A stretch of 64,000 bases of DNA, taken from Pseudomonas neustonica. GTDB lineage: Bacteria; Pseudomonadota; Gammaproteobacteria; Pseudomonadales; Pseudomonadaceae. Positions 44,401 through 52,629 of this stretch are shown here, piece after piece. The stretch is from the NCBI RefSeq assembly GCF_003797945.1, contig NZ_RKKU01000018.1, forward strand, positions 23,288 to 87,287, written 5' to 3'. The notes under the pieces were generated by a model. It saw only the letters and a program-made list of their open reading frames with translations, searched no databases and was not told the DNA's origin. Numbering within the stretch: the stretch's first letter is position 1; each line of letters starts with the position of its first letter. The position numbers and the translations under genes were made by a program.

Positions 44401-44414
44401 TTGACATAGATCAA
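44401..44414 (-). promoter_or_regulatory. ANR/FNR-type box upstream of cioA
   Basis: On the minus strand TTGAT-CTAT-GTCAA, the same half-sites as the box before cydA (TTGAT/GTCAA). It lies 119 bases before the cioA start. In P. aeruginosa ANR is known to repress cioAB; here the spacing to a possible AACATT -10 (about 17 bases beyond the box) would also allow activation, so the direction is open. Confidence 0.7.
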
Positions 44415-44520
44415 TAAAGGAACGGACCAATTGCCGCAGGCAAGCGCCTGATGTGTATCAGACGCAATCAGGATCGGGAGCGATCACTTACCCAACAGAG
44501 CTGGCCAAAACGTATCTGAC

Positions 44521-45240
44521 TCAAAGCATAGTCCATAACGAGACGGCGAGCGGTAATAACAGCGCGGTCGCCATCCCCATCAGGCTCATCGACAAGGCCG
44601 CGAAGGCGCCAGCCTCCTCACCTTCTTCCAAGGCACGCGAGGTACCTACCGCGTGAGCAGTCATCCCCATCGCCATACCCCAGGCGGCAGGATGATCAAC
44701 GCCACAAATACGCAACAACCAAGGGCCGAAGATCGCACCCAGCACACCGGTAAACATCACAAAGACCGCTGCCAGGGCGGCAACGCCACCAATTTGCTCC
44801 GCAACCAACATGGCAATGGGCGAGGTTACAGACTTGGGTGCCAAGGTCATCATGATCATGGGCTCAGCGCCCAGCAACCAGGCCAGCAAAATCGCCATCA
44901 GAGTAGCAAAGGCACCGCCCACCAGCAGACACACCACCACGGGCCAGAAGAAACTGCGAATCCGGCGCAGGTTGAGGTACAACGGTATAGCCAGAGCGAC
45001 AGTCGCAGGCCCCAGAAGCACCAGCAACGGTGAGACAGCGTCCCGATAATGTGCGTAATCCTCGCCCGCCAGCCAAATCAGCAGCACCAGCACCGGCGTG
45101 GAAACCAGCACCGGGTGGAATACTGCCAGCTTGGTCCTTTCATACAATGCCAGCCCGAACTGGTAGGCCGCCAGCGTCATGCCGACCCAGAACAGAGGAT
45201 GACTGAGAATGGCCGCCCAGGCCTCTTGCAGGCTACCCAT
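44521..45240 (-). CDS. lrgB: LrgB/CidB-family membrane protein
   Basis: Multi-spanning inner-membrane protein of the holin/antiholin-like LrgAB/CidAB group, later linked to export of small metabolites such as pyruvate and to murein hydrolase control. 239 residues with the family segments LAPKSVTSPIAMLVAEQIGG and AWGMAMGMTAHAVGTSRALE. ATG 45240 shares one base with the lrgA stop (TGATG), with AGGGA upstream; a GTG at 45243 is the alternative. Ends 107 bases before the cioA ANR box. Confidence 0.9.
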   Translation of the reverse strand: MGSLQEAWAAILSHPLFWVGMTLAAYQFGLALYERTKLAVFHPVLVSTPVLVLLIWLAGEDYAHYRDAVSPLLVLLGPATVALAIPLYLNLRRIRSFFWPVVVCLLVGGAFATLMAILLAWLLGAEPMIMMTLAPKSVTSPIAMLVAEQIGGVAALAAVFVMFTGVLGAIFGPWLLRICGVDHPAAWGMAMGMTAHAVGTSRALEEGEEAGAFAALSMSLMGMATALLLPLAVSLWTML

Positions 45241-45599
45241 CACGAATCATCCCTGCCCTGCTGCCGCAGGATCATGCGTTGCATCAACCAACCACAAAAC
45301 GGCAAGCTGATCGCCAGCGAAATGGCCAGGGTGAGCAGGATTGCGGTCGCGTCCGCCGCGATCTCGGCGCCATAGGCCATGATCCCGACGGCTGGCGGTA
45401 CCAGAATCAGAGGCAGATATTTCAACAAGCCGCCGGCCGCCAGGCTAATAGACTCACTCACCTCTCCGCGCAGGCAAAGATAAGCCACCATCAGTACCAT
45501 ACCGATGATAGGCCCCGGCAAAATAGGCAACAGCAGGACATTGAGTCCTGTCCCCAGCAGCTGAAAAAAGATCAGCCAGGTCATTCCGCGTAACAGCAT
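45240..45599 (-). CDS. lrgA: LrgA/CidA-family membrane protein
   Basis: Holin-like partner of LrgB. 119 residues, four hydrophobic segments, with LPGPIIGMVLMVAYL and the LILVPPAVGIMAYG region typical of the family. ATG 45599 chosen because AAGGA is seven bases upstream; the TTG at 45614 would consume that site. No LysR-type cidR lies beside it. Confidence 0.9.
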   Translation of the reverse strand: MLLRGMTWLIFFQLLGTGLNVLLLPILPGPIIGMVLMVAYLCLRGEVSESISLAAGGLLKYLPLILVPPAVGIMAYGAEIAADATAILLTLAISLAISLPFCGWLMQRMILRQQGRDDS

Positions 45600-45747
45600 G
45601 GTCGGGTCCTTCAAGCCAAAGTGCTAGCAAGGTTAACCAGTCAAGCGCGGGGTGCCTAGCCCTGCCTTCGTAGTAATTGGTAAACGGTAGGATGCCCAAC
45701 CAGAGCAGCAGCACCCAAAAGACAAAAATGGTCAGACCAATATTAAA

Positions 45748-45779
45748 GAACCCCGCACCAAATGATCAATGCGGGGTTC
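45748..45779 (-). terminator. Rho-independent terminator after the acyl-CoA dehydrogenase pair
   Basis: Ten-base perfect stem GAACCCCGCA/TGCGGGGTTC with a 12-base loop, followed on the minus strand by TTTAATATT. Lies 69 bases beyond the stop codon at 45848. Confidence 0.85.
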
Positions 45780-45847
45780 CTCAGGTTTTACCAAGGCACC
45801 AGCATAGCTGGTCTGGCGCCGAGGCAAGAGCCTATGCTGTATTTCGC

Positions 45848-46990
45848 TCAATAACCTCGCAGCAGGGCGAAACGGTTGGCGTGATAGCGAAAGTCACCAA
45901 ACAGGGCTTGCACGCAACGCGCGCGCTTCATGAACAGGCCGATATCAAACTCATCGGTCATGCCCATGCCGCCGTGCATTTGCACCGCCTCGTTAGTCGC
46001 CAGCTCAGCCACTTCGGATGCCTTGGCCTTGGCCAGACTCACCAGCATGGACGCATCTTCATCGCCCTCATCCAGCGCCATCAGCGCTTTCAGTACAACC
46101 GATTTGATCAGCTCCAGCTCGCTGAACAAATGCGCGCAACGGTGCTGTAGCCCCTGGAAAGAGCTTAGCGTTACACCAAACTGCTTACGTTCCTGCAGGT
46201 AGGCCACAGTACGCTCAAAGGCTTCCAACGAGAGGCCCAGCAACTCGGCGGCCAACTGCCCATTGACCACATCCAGTGTCAACTCCAGCGCGTCGAAACC
46301 TTTACCAGCCTCGCCGAGCAGATCGCTCGCTGCTACCGCCACATCGGTAAAGGTAACCAGCGCCGCATTGCGACTGTCAGCCATGCTGACACGCTCGACT
46401 TTAACGCCGGCAGCCGTGCGATCGACCAGCAACAGGCTGATGCCGTCGCGCTCGCTATCGGCACCACTACTGCGCGCGGAGACGATCAGTTTGTCGGCAA
46501 CATGGCCATCGATCACAAACTGCTTGCGACCATTGAGGACAAAACCATCGCCCTTGGACTCCAACCGGGTACTGACCTGCGAGGGGTTGTGCCGAGGCGT
46601 CTCATCCACAGCCAGCGAGAGTAACAACTCACCGGCAGCCACCTTGGGTAGCAGCGCGTGCTGTTGATCGTTGGAGCCCGCCAATAGCAGTGCAGCAACC
46701 CCGCCCACAGCAGTCGAAAGCAAGGGCGAAGCGCTGAGATTGCGACCCGCCTGCTCAGACACCTGACCCATACCGAGGTAGCCAAACTGCGAGCCGCCCA
46801 GCGCCTCGGGAATAAGCGTGCCGACAAAGCCCATCTCAACCATACCCTGCCACAACTCACGGGAGAAACCGGTTGCGTCCTCACTATCACGCAAGGCGCG
46901 CAACTGACTGACCGGCGCACTTTCATACATAAAGCGCTTGGCCGCATCCTTGAGCATCTGTTGTTCTTCGTTCAATACCAATGCTGACAT
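45848..46990 (-). CDS. Acyl-CoA dehydrogenase-family protein, probable non-catalytic partner subunit
   Basis: 380 residues of the acyl-CoA dehydrogenase fold: helical N-terminus from MSALVLNEEQQMLKDAA, beta domain (SLAVDETPRHNPSQVST, GRKQFVIDG), C-terminal helices with VQMHGGMGMTDEFDIG. The C-terminus lacks the usual YEGT/IEGGTSE motif that provides the catalytic glutamate; it ends in FGDFRYHANRFALLRGY instead. The neighbouring upstream gene keeps that motif. Such pairs form alpha2beta2 dehydrogenases in steroid and other ring or side-chain catabolism (FadE26/27 type). ATG 46990 has AGAGG eight bases upstream. The shared promoter lies before the upstream gene (19-base gap). Confidence 0.88.
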   Translation of the reverse strand: MSALVLNEEQQMLKDAAKRFMYESAPVSQLRALRDSEDATGFSRELWQGMVEMGFVGTLIPEALGGSQFGYLGMGQVSEQAGRNLSASPLLSTAVGGVAALLLAGSNDQQHALLPKVAAGELLLSLAVDETPRHNPSQVSTRLESKGDGFVLNGRKQFVIDGHVADKLIVSARSSGADSERDGISLLLVDRTAAGVKVERVSMADSRNAALVTFTDVAVAASDLLGEAGKGFDALELTLDVVNGQLAAELLGLSLEAFERTVAYLQERKQFGVTLSSFQGLQHRCAHLFSELELIKSVVLKALMALDEGDEDASMLVSLAKAKASEVAELATNEAVQMHGGMGMTDEFDIGLFMKRARCVQALFGDFRYHANRFALLRGY

Positions 46991-47009
46991 GACGTAATCC
47001 TCTAACCGG

Positions 47010-48188
47010 TTACTGGAGCCCAAGAATGTTGCGGGAGATGACGTTAAGCTGAACCTCGCTCGTGCCACCCTCAATCGAGTTGCCCTTGGAGCGCAGCCAG
47101 TTACGCGCAATCGCACCCTCGCGGTGTGCCTCTCCTTCCCAGACGAGTCCGTCGCTACCATGCAGCGCCACCAGGAGCTCCTGCCGACGCTTGTTCAGCT
47201 CAGTGCCGTAGTACTTGAGCATGGCCGATGCGGCACCTACGCCCTGCCCCGCCTTGGCTTCATCAACCACTCGTTCGGCGGTCAACTCAAAGGCTTTGGC
47301 ATCCAGATCCCAATGCGCGATTTCACCGCGCAGCATATCGTCCGCCAGCTTGCCGCCATCCAGGCCAATACACTCCACCGCAATCTGCGCCAGTGTCTTC
47401 TGTCCTGAGGCCGTGCGGCCCATCCCGCCGATCATCTCGCGCTCATGGGTCAGCAGGTATTTAGCGATCGTCCAACCTGCGTTGATCTCACCCACCACCT
47501 GACTCTTTTCAACTCGCACGTTGTCCAGGAAGGTCTCGCAGAAAGGAGAGCTACCGGAGATCAACTTGATGGGTTTGGTGCTGACGCCTGGTGTGGTCAT
47601 ATCAAACAGCACCAGGCTGATGCCCAGTTGCTTCTTGGCATCCGGGTTGGTACGCACCAGACAGAACATCCAATCAGCCTTATCAGCGTAGGAAGTCCAG
47701 ACCTTCTGGCCATTAACAATAAAATGATCACCCTCATCAACCGCACGGCTCTGCAGGCCGGCAAGATCGGAGCCGGCGCCCGGCTCGCTGTAACCCTGAC
47801 ACCAACGAATCTCGCCGCGAACGATTGGCGGTAAATGCTGACGCTTAAGCTCCTCAGAGCCAAACTTGAGAATGGCCGGGCCAATCATCCACACCCCAAA
47901 GCTCGACAGCGCAGGACGCGCGCTGATCCGCGCCAGCTCCTCGCGCAGCACCTTGTGCTCTTCCTGCGAAAGACCGCCACCGCCATACTCGGTCGGCCAG
48001 TCTGGCGCGGTCCAGCCCTTGGCAGCCATGCGGTCCAACCAGAGCTTCTGGTCTTCACTGGCAAACGTGAAGTTGCGACCACCCCAGCACTGGTCACTTT
48101 CCTTGGTCATCGGCTTACGCATACTCAGTGGGCAGTTTTCATCCAGCCAGGCACGGGTTTGCTGGCGGAAGGCATCAAGATCGGCCAC
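47010..48188 (-). CDS. Acyl-CoA dehydrogenase, catalytic subunit
   Basis: 392 residues from a GTG at 48188 (VADLDAFRQQ), which has AAGGAG eight bases upstream; an ATG at 48236 would add 16 unrelated residues. FAD/substrate motifs QGYSEPGAGSDLAGLQ and GQKVWTSYADKAD, and the C-terminal GNSIEGGTSEVQ with the probable catalytic base E373. Together with the following gene it likely makes a two-subunit enzyme. The substrate is unknown; large CoA esters such as steroid side chains are typical for this type. Confidence 0.9.
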   Translation of the reverse strand: MADLDAFRQQTRAWLDENCPLSMRKPMTKESDQCWGGRNFTFASEDQKLWLDRMAAKGWTAPDWPTEYGGGGLSQEEHKVLREELARISARPALSSFGVWMIGPAILKFGSEELKRQHLPPIVRGEIRWCQGYSEPGAGSDLAGLQSRAVDEGDHFIVNGQKVWTSYADKADWMFCLVRTNPDAKKQLGISLVLFDMTTPGVSTKPIKLISGSSPFCETFLDNVRVEKSQVVGEINAGWTIAKYLLTHEREMIGGMGRTASGQKTLAQIAVECIGLDGGKLADDMLRGEIAHWDLDAKAFELTAERVVDEAKAGQGVGAASAMLKYYGTELNKRRQELLVALHGSDGLVWEGEAHREGAIARNWLRSKGNSIEGGTSEVQLNVISRNILGLQ

Positions 48189-48326
48189 AGGTACTCTCCT
48201 TAATGTTGGATAGGAACAGAACACAGTAATCAACAAAGATACTCTTAGCAGCGCTCTGGGTGAGCCGCCTTTGGTCGGCGGAATGGGTAACCATTAGCTG
48301 CACTGATGACAGCGCTGAGGCAAAAC

Positions 48327-48353
48327 CGTCAACCGACACTGCGCTGTTGACGG
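48327..48353 (-). terminator. Terminator overlapping the stop codon of the AraC-type regulator gene
   Basis: Eight-base stem CCGTCAAC/GTTGACGG with an 11-base loop, followed on the minus strand by TTTTGCC. The stop codon at 48329-48331 is inside the stem. Confidence 0.6.
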
Positions 48354-49360
48354 TATCGGCGCGGGGGCATGCCCTTCCATCGCTTGAACGCATGTATGAA
48401 GTTGGATAACTCACCATAGCCCAGTCGCTGGGCTATGGCTTCCAAGGGCATTCCTTCAACGGCCAGCAGTTCTTCGGCCAGCGCCTGCCGACTTTCATCC
48501 AGCAACTGACGGAAGCTGACTTGCTCTGCCGCCAGCCGTCGCCGCAAGGTGCGCTCGCCAATGTTCAGACGTGCAGCTAATTGCGGCATATCCAGCACCC
48601 GTCCGGGCCGGCTGAGCAGAAGCTCACGGACTTGCGCTGCCAAGCCGCCACGCGACCGGTAGCTCTGCAGCAGTTGTCGGCACTGCGCCTCACACAGCTG
48701 CGCCGTTGCCGCGTTAGCACCCGCTAATGGCAAGTCGAGCAGTCGCTGGTCGAGTTCAATCCGGTTATGCGGTCGAGCGAAACGCGGCTCACAACCCAGC
48801 GCCTCACAATAAAGCACTCGCTCTTGCGCTTCAGGTATCGGCAAACACAGCTCTACCGCAGCAAAGGGCGATTCCTGCCCGGTGAGCTCGCGCTGAATCA
48901 AGGCAATGGCGGCGCAATCACGCAATAGCACAAAGTCGTGTAACGCCTTTGGCAGCACTTGAGCATCAAGCTGCAGAAAAGCGCGATCAGCCTCGACATG
49001 CAACTCTATCCGGCTGAAGGCAAAAGTGAGGTCAAGATAGCGCAGCCCCAGATCCAGCGCCTCGCGAAGGCTGCCGCTGCTGAGCAAGGCGTATCCCCAA
49101 ATTCCGTAGTGCGACAAACGATAACGCTGCCCGGCAGCGAGGCCCAACGCTGGCTGATCTGATAAACCCTCCAGCAGGTTCGCGATGAGCTGTAACTCCT
49201 GACTGGCATTTGCTTCCTGCTGAGGATTGGCCAACGCTAAAACACTCAACCCAGTGCCTTGCAGACACTGATCCAGCGATAGGCCATTATCGGTGCCGAA
49301 CTGAGCCAAAAGTTGCACGCTGGTAATACGGCTATGCGCTGGCCAAGAAAGTGTTTGCAT
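48329..49360 (-). CDS. AraC-family transcriptional regulator
   Basis: 343 residues. N-terminal effector-binding domain of the Arabinose_bd type (MQTLSWPAHSRITSVQLLAQ to about 200), C-terminal double helix-turn-helix (GRVLDMPQLAARLNIGERTLRRRL, then LEAIAQRLGYGELSNFIHAFKRW). The ATG at 49360 is taken because the N-terminal domain of homologues starts there and AGG lies eight bases upstream; the frame is open much further but the added residues are not coding-like. Divergent from the monooxygenase operon (100-base gap) and upstream of the acyl-CoA dehydrogenase pair, either of which it may control. Confidence 0.88.
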   Translation of the reverse strand: MQTLSWPAHSRITSVQLLAQFGTDNGLSLDQCLQGTGLSVLALANPQQEANASQELQLIANLLEGLSDQPALGLAAGQRYRLSHYGIWGYALLSSGSLREALDLGLRYLDLTFAFSRIELHVEADRAFLQLDAQVLPKALHDFVLLRDCAAIALIQRELTGQESPFAAVELCLPIPEAQERVLYCEALGCEPRFARPHNRIELDQRLLDLPLAGANAATAQLCEAQCRQLLQSYRSRGGLAAQVRELLLSRPGRVLDMPQLAARLNIGERTLRRRLAAEQVSFRQLLDESRQALAEELLAVEGMPLEAIAQRLGYGELSNFIHAFKRWKGMPPRRYRQQRSVG

Positions 49361-49459
49361 GATGGAAGCCTGTCCGAAATTCACAGTTTTATGACCGACT
49401 ATGCCATAAACGCAACGCCATACAAGCGCTAAGATGGGCGGCAGCAACAGGAGAAAACA

Positions 49460-50935
49460 ATGTATAAGAAAAATCACTCCAACACCGTACTCAGCGCCAT
49501 CATTATTGGCAGCGGCTTCGGCGGCATTGGTATGGCGATACAGCTGGACCAGGCAGGCATCAGCGACTTTCTGATCATCGAAAAAGCCAACGACGTTGGC
49601 GGCACATGGCGCGATAACGACTACCCCGGCTCCGGCTGCGACGTGCCATCGCACCTCTACTCCTATTCGTTCGAGCCTCGCACCGACTGGCCCCACAAGT
49701 ACGCACGCCAGCCGGATATTCACGCTTATATAAAACACTGCGTCAGCAAATACGGCCTGCGCTCAAGGCTGCGCCTGGGTTGCGAGATAAAAAGTGCCCG
49801 CTTCGATGAGGGCCAAGGGCTCTGGTGCCTGACCAGTATCGACGGCGAAGAACTGCGCTGCCGTGCCCTGATCACTGCTTGCGGCCAACTGAATCGGCCA
49901 GTGATGCCCGAGCTCGACGGGCTTGAATACTTTGCCGGGCCCGCTTTCCATTCCGCGCGCTGGCAGCATGACGTAGATCTAAGCGGCAAACGCGTAGCGG
50001 TCATCGGAACGGGGGCATCCGCGATTCAATTTGTGCCGCAAATAGTGCCACTGGTCGCCAGCATGTTACTGTTTCAGCGCAGCGCGCCCTATGTCCTGCC
50101 CAAAGACGATCGACAATATGACGATAAGAAGCGCGCTCGCCTCTCACGCTTTGCCTGGCTGCATCAGCTCGACCGCGTCTGGCAGTACTGCACCCACGAA
50201 GTCCGTGCTCTGGCGTTTGTCTACTTCCCGGCACTGGCGAAACGGGAGGAAAAATCGGCCCTCAAGCACATGCACAAACACATCAAAGACCCGCACAAAC
50301 GGTCGGCACTTACGCCTGATTACCCCATGGGCTGCAAACGCGTACTCATCAGTAATAACTACTACCCCGCTATGGCGGATGACAAGGTGACGCTGGTAAC
50401 CGATGCCATTGAGAGAGTCGTGGCGGATGGCGTGCAGACCCGCGATGGCCAAACTCACCAGGCCGACGTATTGATCTACGGGACCGGTTTTGCCGCCACC
50501 GAGTTTCTTTCACCGATGCAGATTACCGGCCTGCACGGACAGGATCTGAACCAAACCTGGCAAAGCGGCGCCGAGGCCTACAAAGGCATCTGTATCAGCG
50601 GCTTTCCCAACCTGTTCATGCTCTATGGCCCCAACACCAACCTCGGGCATAACTCGATCATCTATATGCTGGAAAGCCAATTCCGCTATATATCCCAGTG
50701 CCTGCAAACGCTAAAACGCCGTCGGCTGCGCTATCTCAACGTCAGAACTGAAGCACAGTCGAACTACAATCAGCGCATTCAGCACTCAGCCAAGCGCACC
50801 GTTTGGGCACAAGGTTGCAGCAGCTGGTACCTCACCGCCGAGGGCAAGCAAACGGTGAACTGGCCCGGTTTCACCTTTGCCTATCGCCACCTCACCCGCA
50901 AACCAAGGCTGAGCGACTATGACTGCGTACGTTGA
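49460..50935 (+). CDS. Flavin monooxygenase, Baeyer-Villiger type
   Basis: Inserts oxygen into ketones using NADPH, FAD and O2. 491 residues with two Rossmann motifs (IIIGSGFGGIG at 15-25; VIGTGASAIQ at 181-190) and, between them, FAGPAFHSARW at 158-168, which matches the Baeyer-Villiger fingerprint FxGxxxHxxxW. AGGAG precedes the ATG by six bases. Translationally overlaps the esterase downstream by 17 bases, so the ester or lactone formed is likely hydrolysed by it. Confidence 0.9.
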   Translation: MYKKNHSNTVLSAIIIGSGFGGIGMAIQLDQAGISDFLIIEKANDVGGTWRDNDYPGSGCDVPSHLYSYSFEPRTDWPHKYARQPDIHAYIKHCVSKYGLRSRLRLGCEIKSARFDEGQGLWCLTSIDGEELRCRALITACGQLNRPVMPELDGLEYFAGPAFHSARWQHDVDLSGKRVAVIGTGASAIQFVPQIVPLVASMLLFQRSAPYVLPKDDRQYDDKKRARLSRFAWLHQLDRVWQYCTHEVRALAFVYFPALAKREEKSALKHMHKHIKDPHKRSALTPDYPMGCKRVLISNNYYPAMADDKVTLVTDAIERVVADGVQTRDGQTHQADVLIYGTGFAATEFLSPMQITGLHGQDLNQTWQSGAEAYKGICISGFPNLFMLYGPNTNLGHNSIIYMLESQFRYISQCLQTLKRRRLRYLNVRTEAQSNYNQRIQHSAKRTVWAQGCSSWYLTAEGKQTVNWPGFTFAYRHLTRKPRLSDYDCVR

Positions 50936-51896
50936 TCAGGAATTCACACCAGAAGCACAGCCGCGCTTGCGCGCCTCTCTGCGCGCCGTGCTACGTATTT
51001 TCTTTCGCGGTTTGATTCGCCCACCAGTGCCGCTTGCGCTACAGCGTCTGGTGCTATCGGCCTTGACCTGCGCCATGCCACTGGCGCGTGGCGTGAGCCG
51101 GCGCCGCGGTCTGATCGCCGAACGTCCGTGCGAATGGCATCGCCCGGCCGAAGGTAGCGATGGGCGCGTAATGCTGTATCTGCATGGCGGTGCCTTCATA
51201 CTGGGATCACCCGCGACTCACCGAAGCCTGTGCTCAGCCATGGTCAGCCGCGGGAAATGGGATCTTTGCGCACTGGATTACCGGCTGGCACCGACCTATC
51301 CCAACCCCGCCGCGCGCGATGATTGCGTCGCTGCCTATCAGGCCTTGCTGACCCGAGGCTATCGCCCCGAGCAAATCACGATCGCCGGTGATTCCGCCGG
51401 CGGTAATCTGGTACTGGTCACCGCCCAGCGGCTGCAGCAACTGGGCCTGCCCATGCCCGAGTCATTGGTGTGCTTTTCACCGGTTACCGACTTTACCGGT
51501 GAGCAGATGCACAACCCCGCTGCCGGCGACCCACTGATCCACCCAGCCTGGATGGATCTCGCCCGTGATGCCTACTGCCAACCTGGACAAGACAGAGCCG
51601 ACCCTGCCGTCTCCCCTTTGTACGGCAAGCTCAGAGGGCTACCAAGGCTATTGTTGCAAGTAGGCGAAGACGAACTGCTGTTAAATGACAGTCTGCGTTT
51701 GGCCGATGCGGCACGAGCCGAAGGCGTGCAAGTGCGACTGGAGCGCTACAAAGGACTCTGGCATGTATTTCAGGCGCATACCGGACTGCTAAAAGCATCC
51801 GACCAGGCTCTGGATCGCGTGGTGGATTTTGTGCGTATAGACGAAGCCAGTACAAACAAACCCATAGCGGCAGCCGCACCAATAAAGCGGGATTAA
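50919..51896 (+). CDS. Alpha/beta hydrolase, hormone-sensitive-lipase (family IV) type
   Basis: Carboxylesterase. 325 residues; oxyanion-hole motif HGGA at 89-92, nucleophile S159 in GDSAGGN, catalytic aspartate in the VGEDELLLND stretch and histidine in LWHVFQ. Starts inside the end of the monooxygenase gene, giving a two-gene operon for ketone to ester to alcohol plus acid conversion. Substrate not evident. Confidence 0.9.
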   Translation: MTAYVDQEFTPEAQPRLRASLRAVLRIFFRGLIRPPVPLALQRLVLSALTCAMPLARGVSRRRGLIAERPCEWHRPAEGSDGRVMLYLHGGAFILGSPATHRSLCSAMVSRGKWDLCALDYRLAPTYPNPAARDDCVAAYQALLTRGYRPEQITIAGDSAGGNLVLVTAQRLQQLGLPMPESLVCFSPVTDFTGEQMHNPAAGDPLIHPAWMDLARDAYCQPGQDRADPAVSPLYGKLRGLPRLLLQVGEDELLLNDSLRLADAARAEGVQVRLERYKGLWHVFQAHTGLLKASDQALDRVVDFVRIDEASTNKPIAAAAPIKRD

Positions 51897-51939
51897 CGCT
51901 CATTCCGACCCGGCGCTTTATAGCGCCAGCCGGTCTCCT

Positions 51940-52629
51940 TCACCAACTCTCGAAGGGGATTTCGTGGGTGTCGAGGTAGTGCTGGGCGTGCTCGCTTGGC
52001 GGACGGTAGTACTCACCTCCCGAGGTGCCGCCATAAGGGCCTTTGGGCTCGACGACTCCCTGAAAGCGCCCTATTTCTATTGGCTCAAGGCATGCGCCTG
52101 TCAACCATGCCTTGGCTATACCCCCTGGCGCCAAACCCAAAGTAACCGCGTAGCGATAACCCGTTATATTCTTGTCATCGAAGCGGCAATAGGCAGTATG
52201 CCCCGTGACCATCTCTTCTCGAACCCACTCAGGGATATCAACACGCACGTTATAGATTTGCGGCTCGACTAAAGACTGCCAACGCACAAAAATGTGCTGA
52301 GGCAAATCGATTCCTGTCATTGGCCGAGTTGCTCCAACTCCCGGGCGACTTGGCCAACCAACAGGATTTCCTTTATTTCCTGGCGGATTTTGAATAGATG
52401 ATGTGCCTCCATGCACGCGCTCATAGGCAAAGCCGCGTTGATCCACTACATCCACGCTTTCCACCCAGACCTCCATGTAGTTTGGAGCCAAGAGCCCAAT
52501 CTCCCAAGTTCGGTAAGGCAGCTCAGGGTCAGACGGACGCTGCGACGGAGTCGCACCAGCGCACGCGGTCAGTGCAATCAGCAGTGTGAGCGCAATCAGT
52601 GTTTTACCCATGGCAGACAGCCTCTTCAT
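51940..52629 (-). CDS. DUF2931-like lipoprotein, probable immunity to the adjacent Tle1 effector
   Basis: 229 residues with a lipoprotein signal peptide (lipobox LTAC, C23), so expected in the periplasm, where the effector would act. The conserved part opens PYRTWEIGLLAPNYMEVWVES and contains NVRVDIPEWVREEM. Families of this kind often follow Tle1-type lipase genes and act as their inhibitors. The start overlaps the effector stop by four bases (ATGA), the usual effector-immunity layout. DUF2931 membership is judged from recall of the family pattern. Confidence 0.65.
   Translation of the reverse strand: MKRLSAMGKTLIALTLLIALTACAGATPSQRPSDPELPYRTWEIGLLAPNYMEVWVESVDVVDQRGFAYERVHGGTSSIQNPPGNKGNPVGWPSRPGVGATRPMTGIDLPQHIFVRWQSLVEPQIYNVRVDIPEWVREEMVTGHTAYCRFDDKNITGYRYAVTLGLAPGGIAKAWLTGACLEPIEIGRFQGVVEPKGPYGGTSGGEYYRPPSEHAQHYLDTHEIPFESW

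Noticed and set aside
49361..49738. N-terminal extension of the AraC regulator
   Set aside because: Runs over the divergent promoter and the monooxygenase start; the family N-terminus begins at 49360.
51912..51927. Hairpin GGCGCT-TTAT-AGCGCC after the esterase gene as terminator
   Set aside because: Short stem with no U-tract on either strand; not supported as a terminator.
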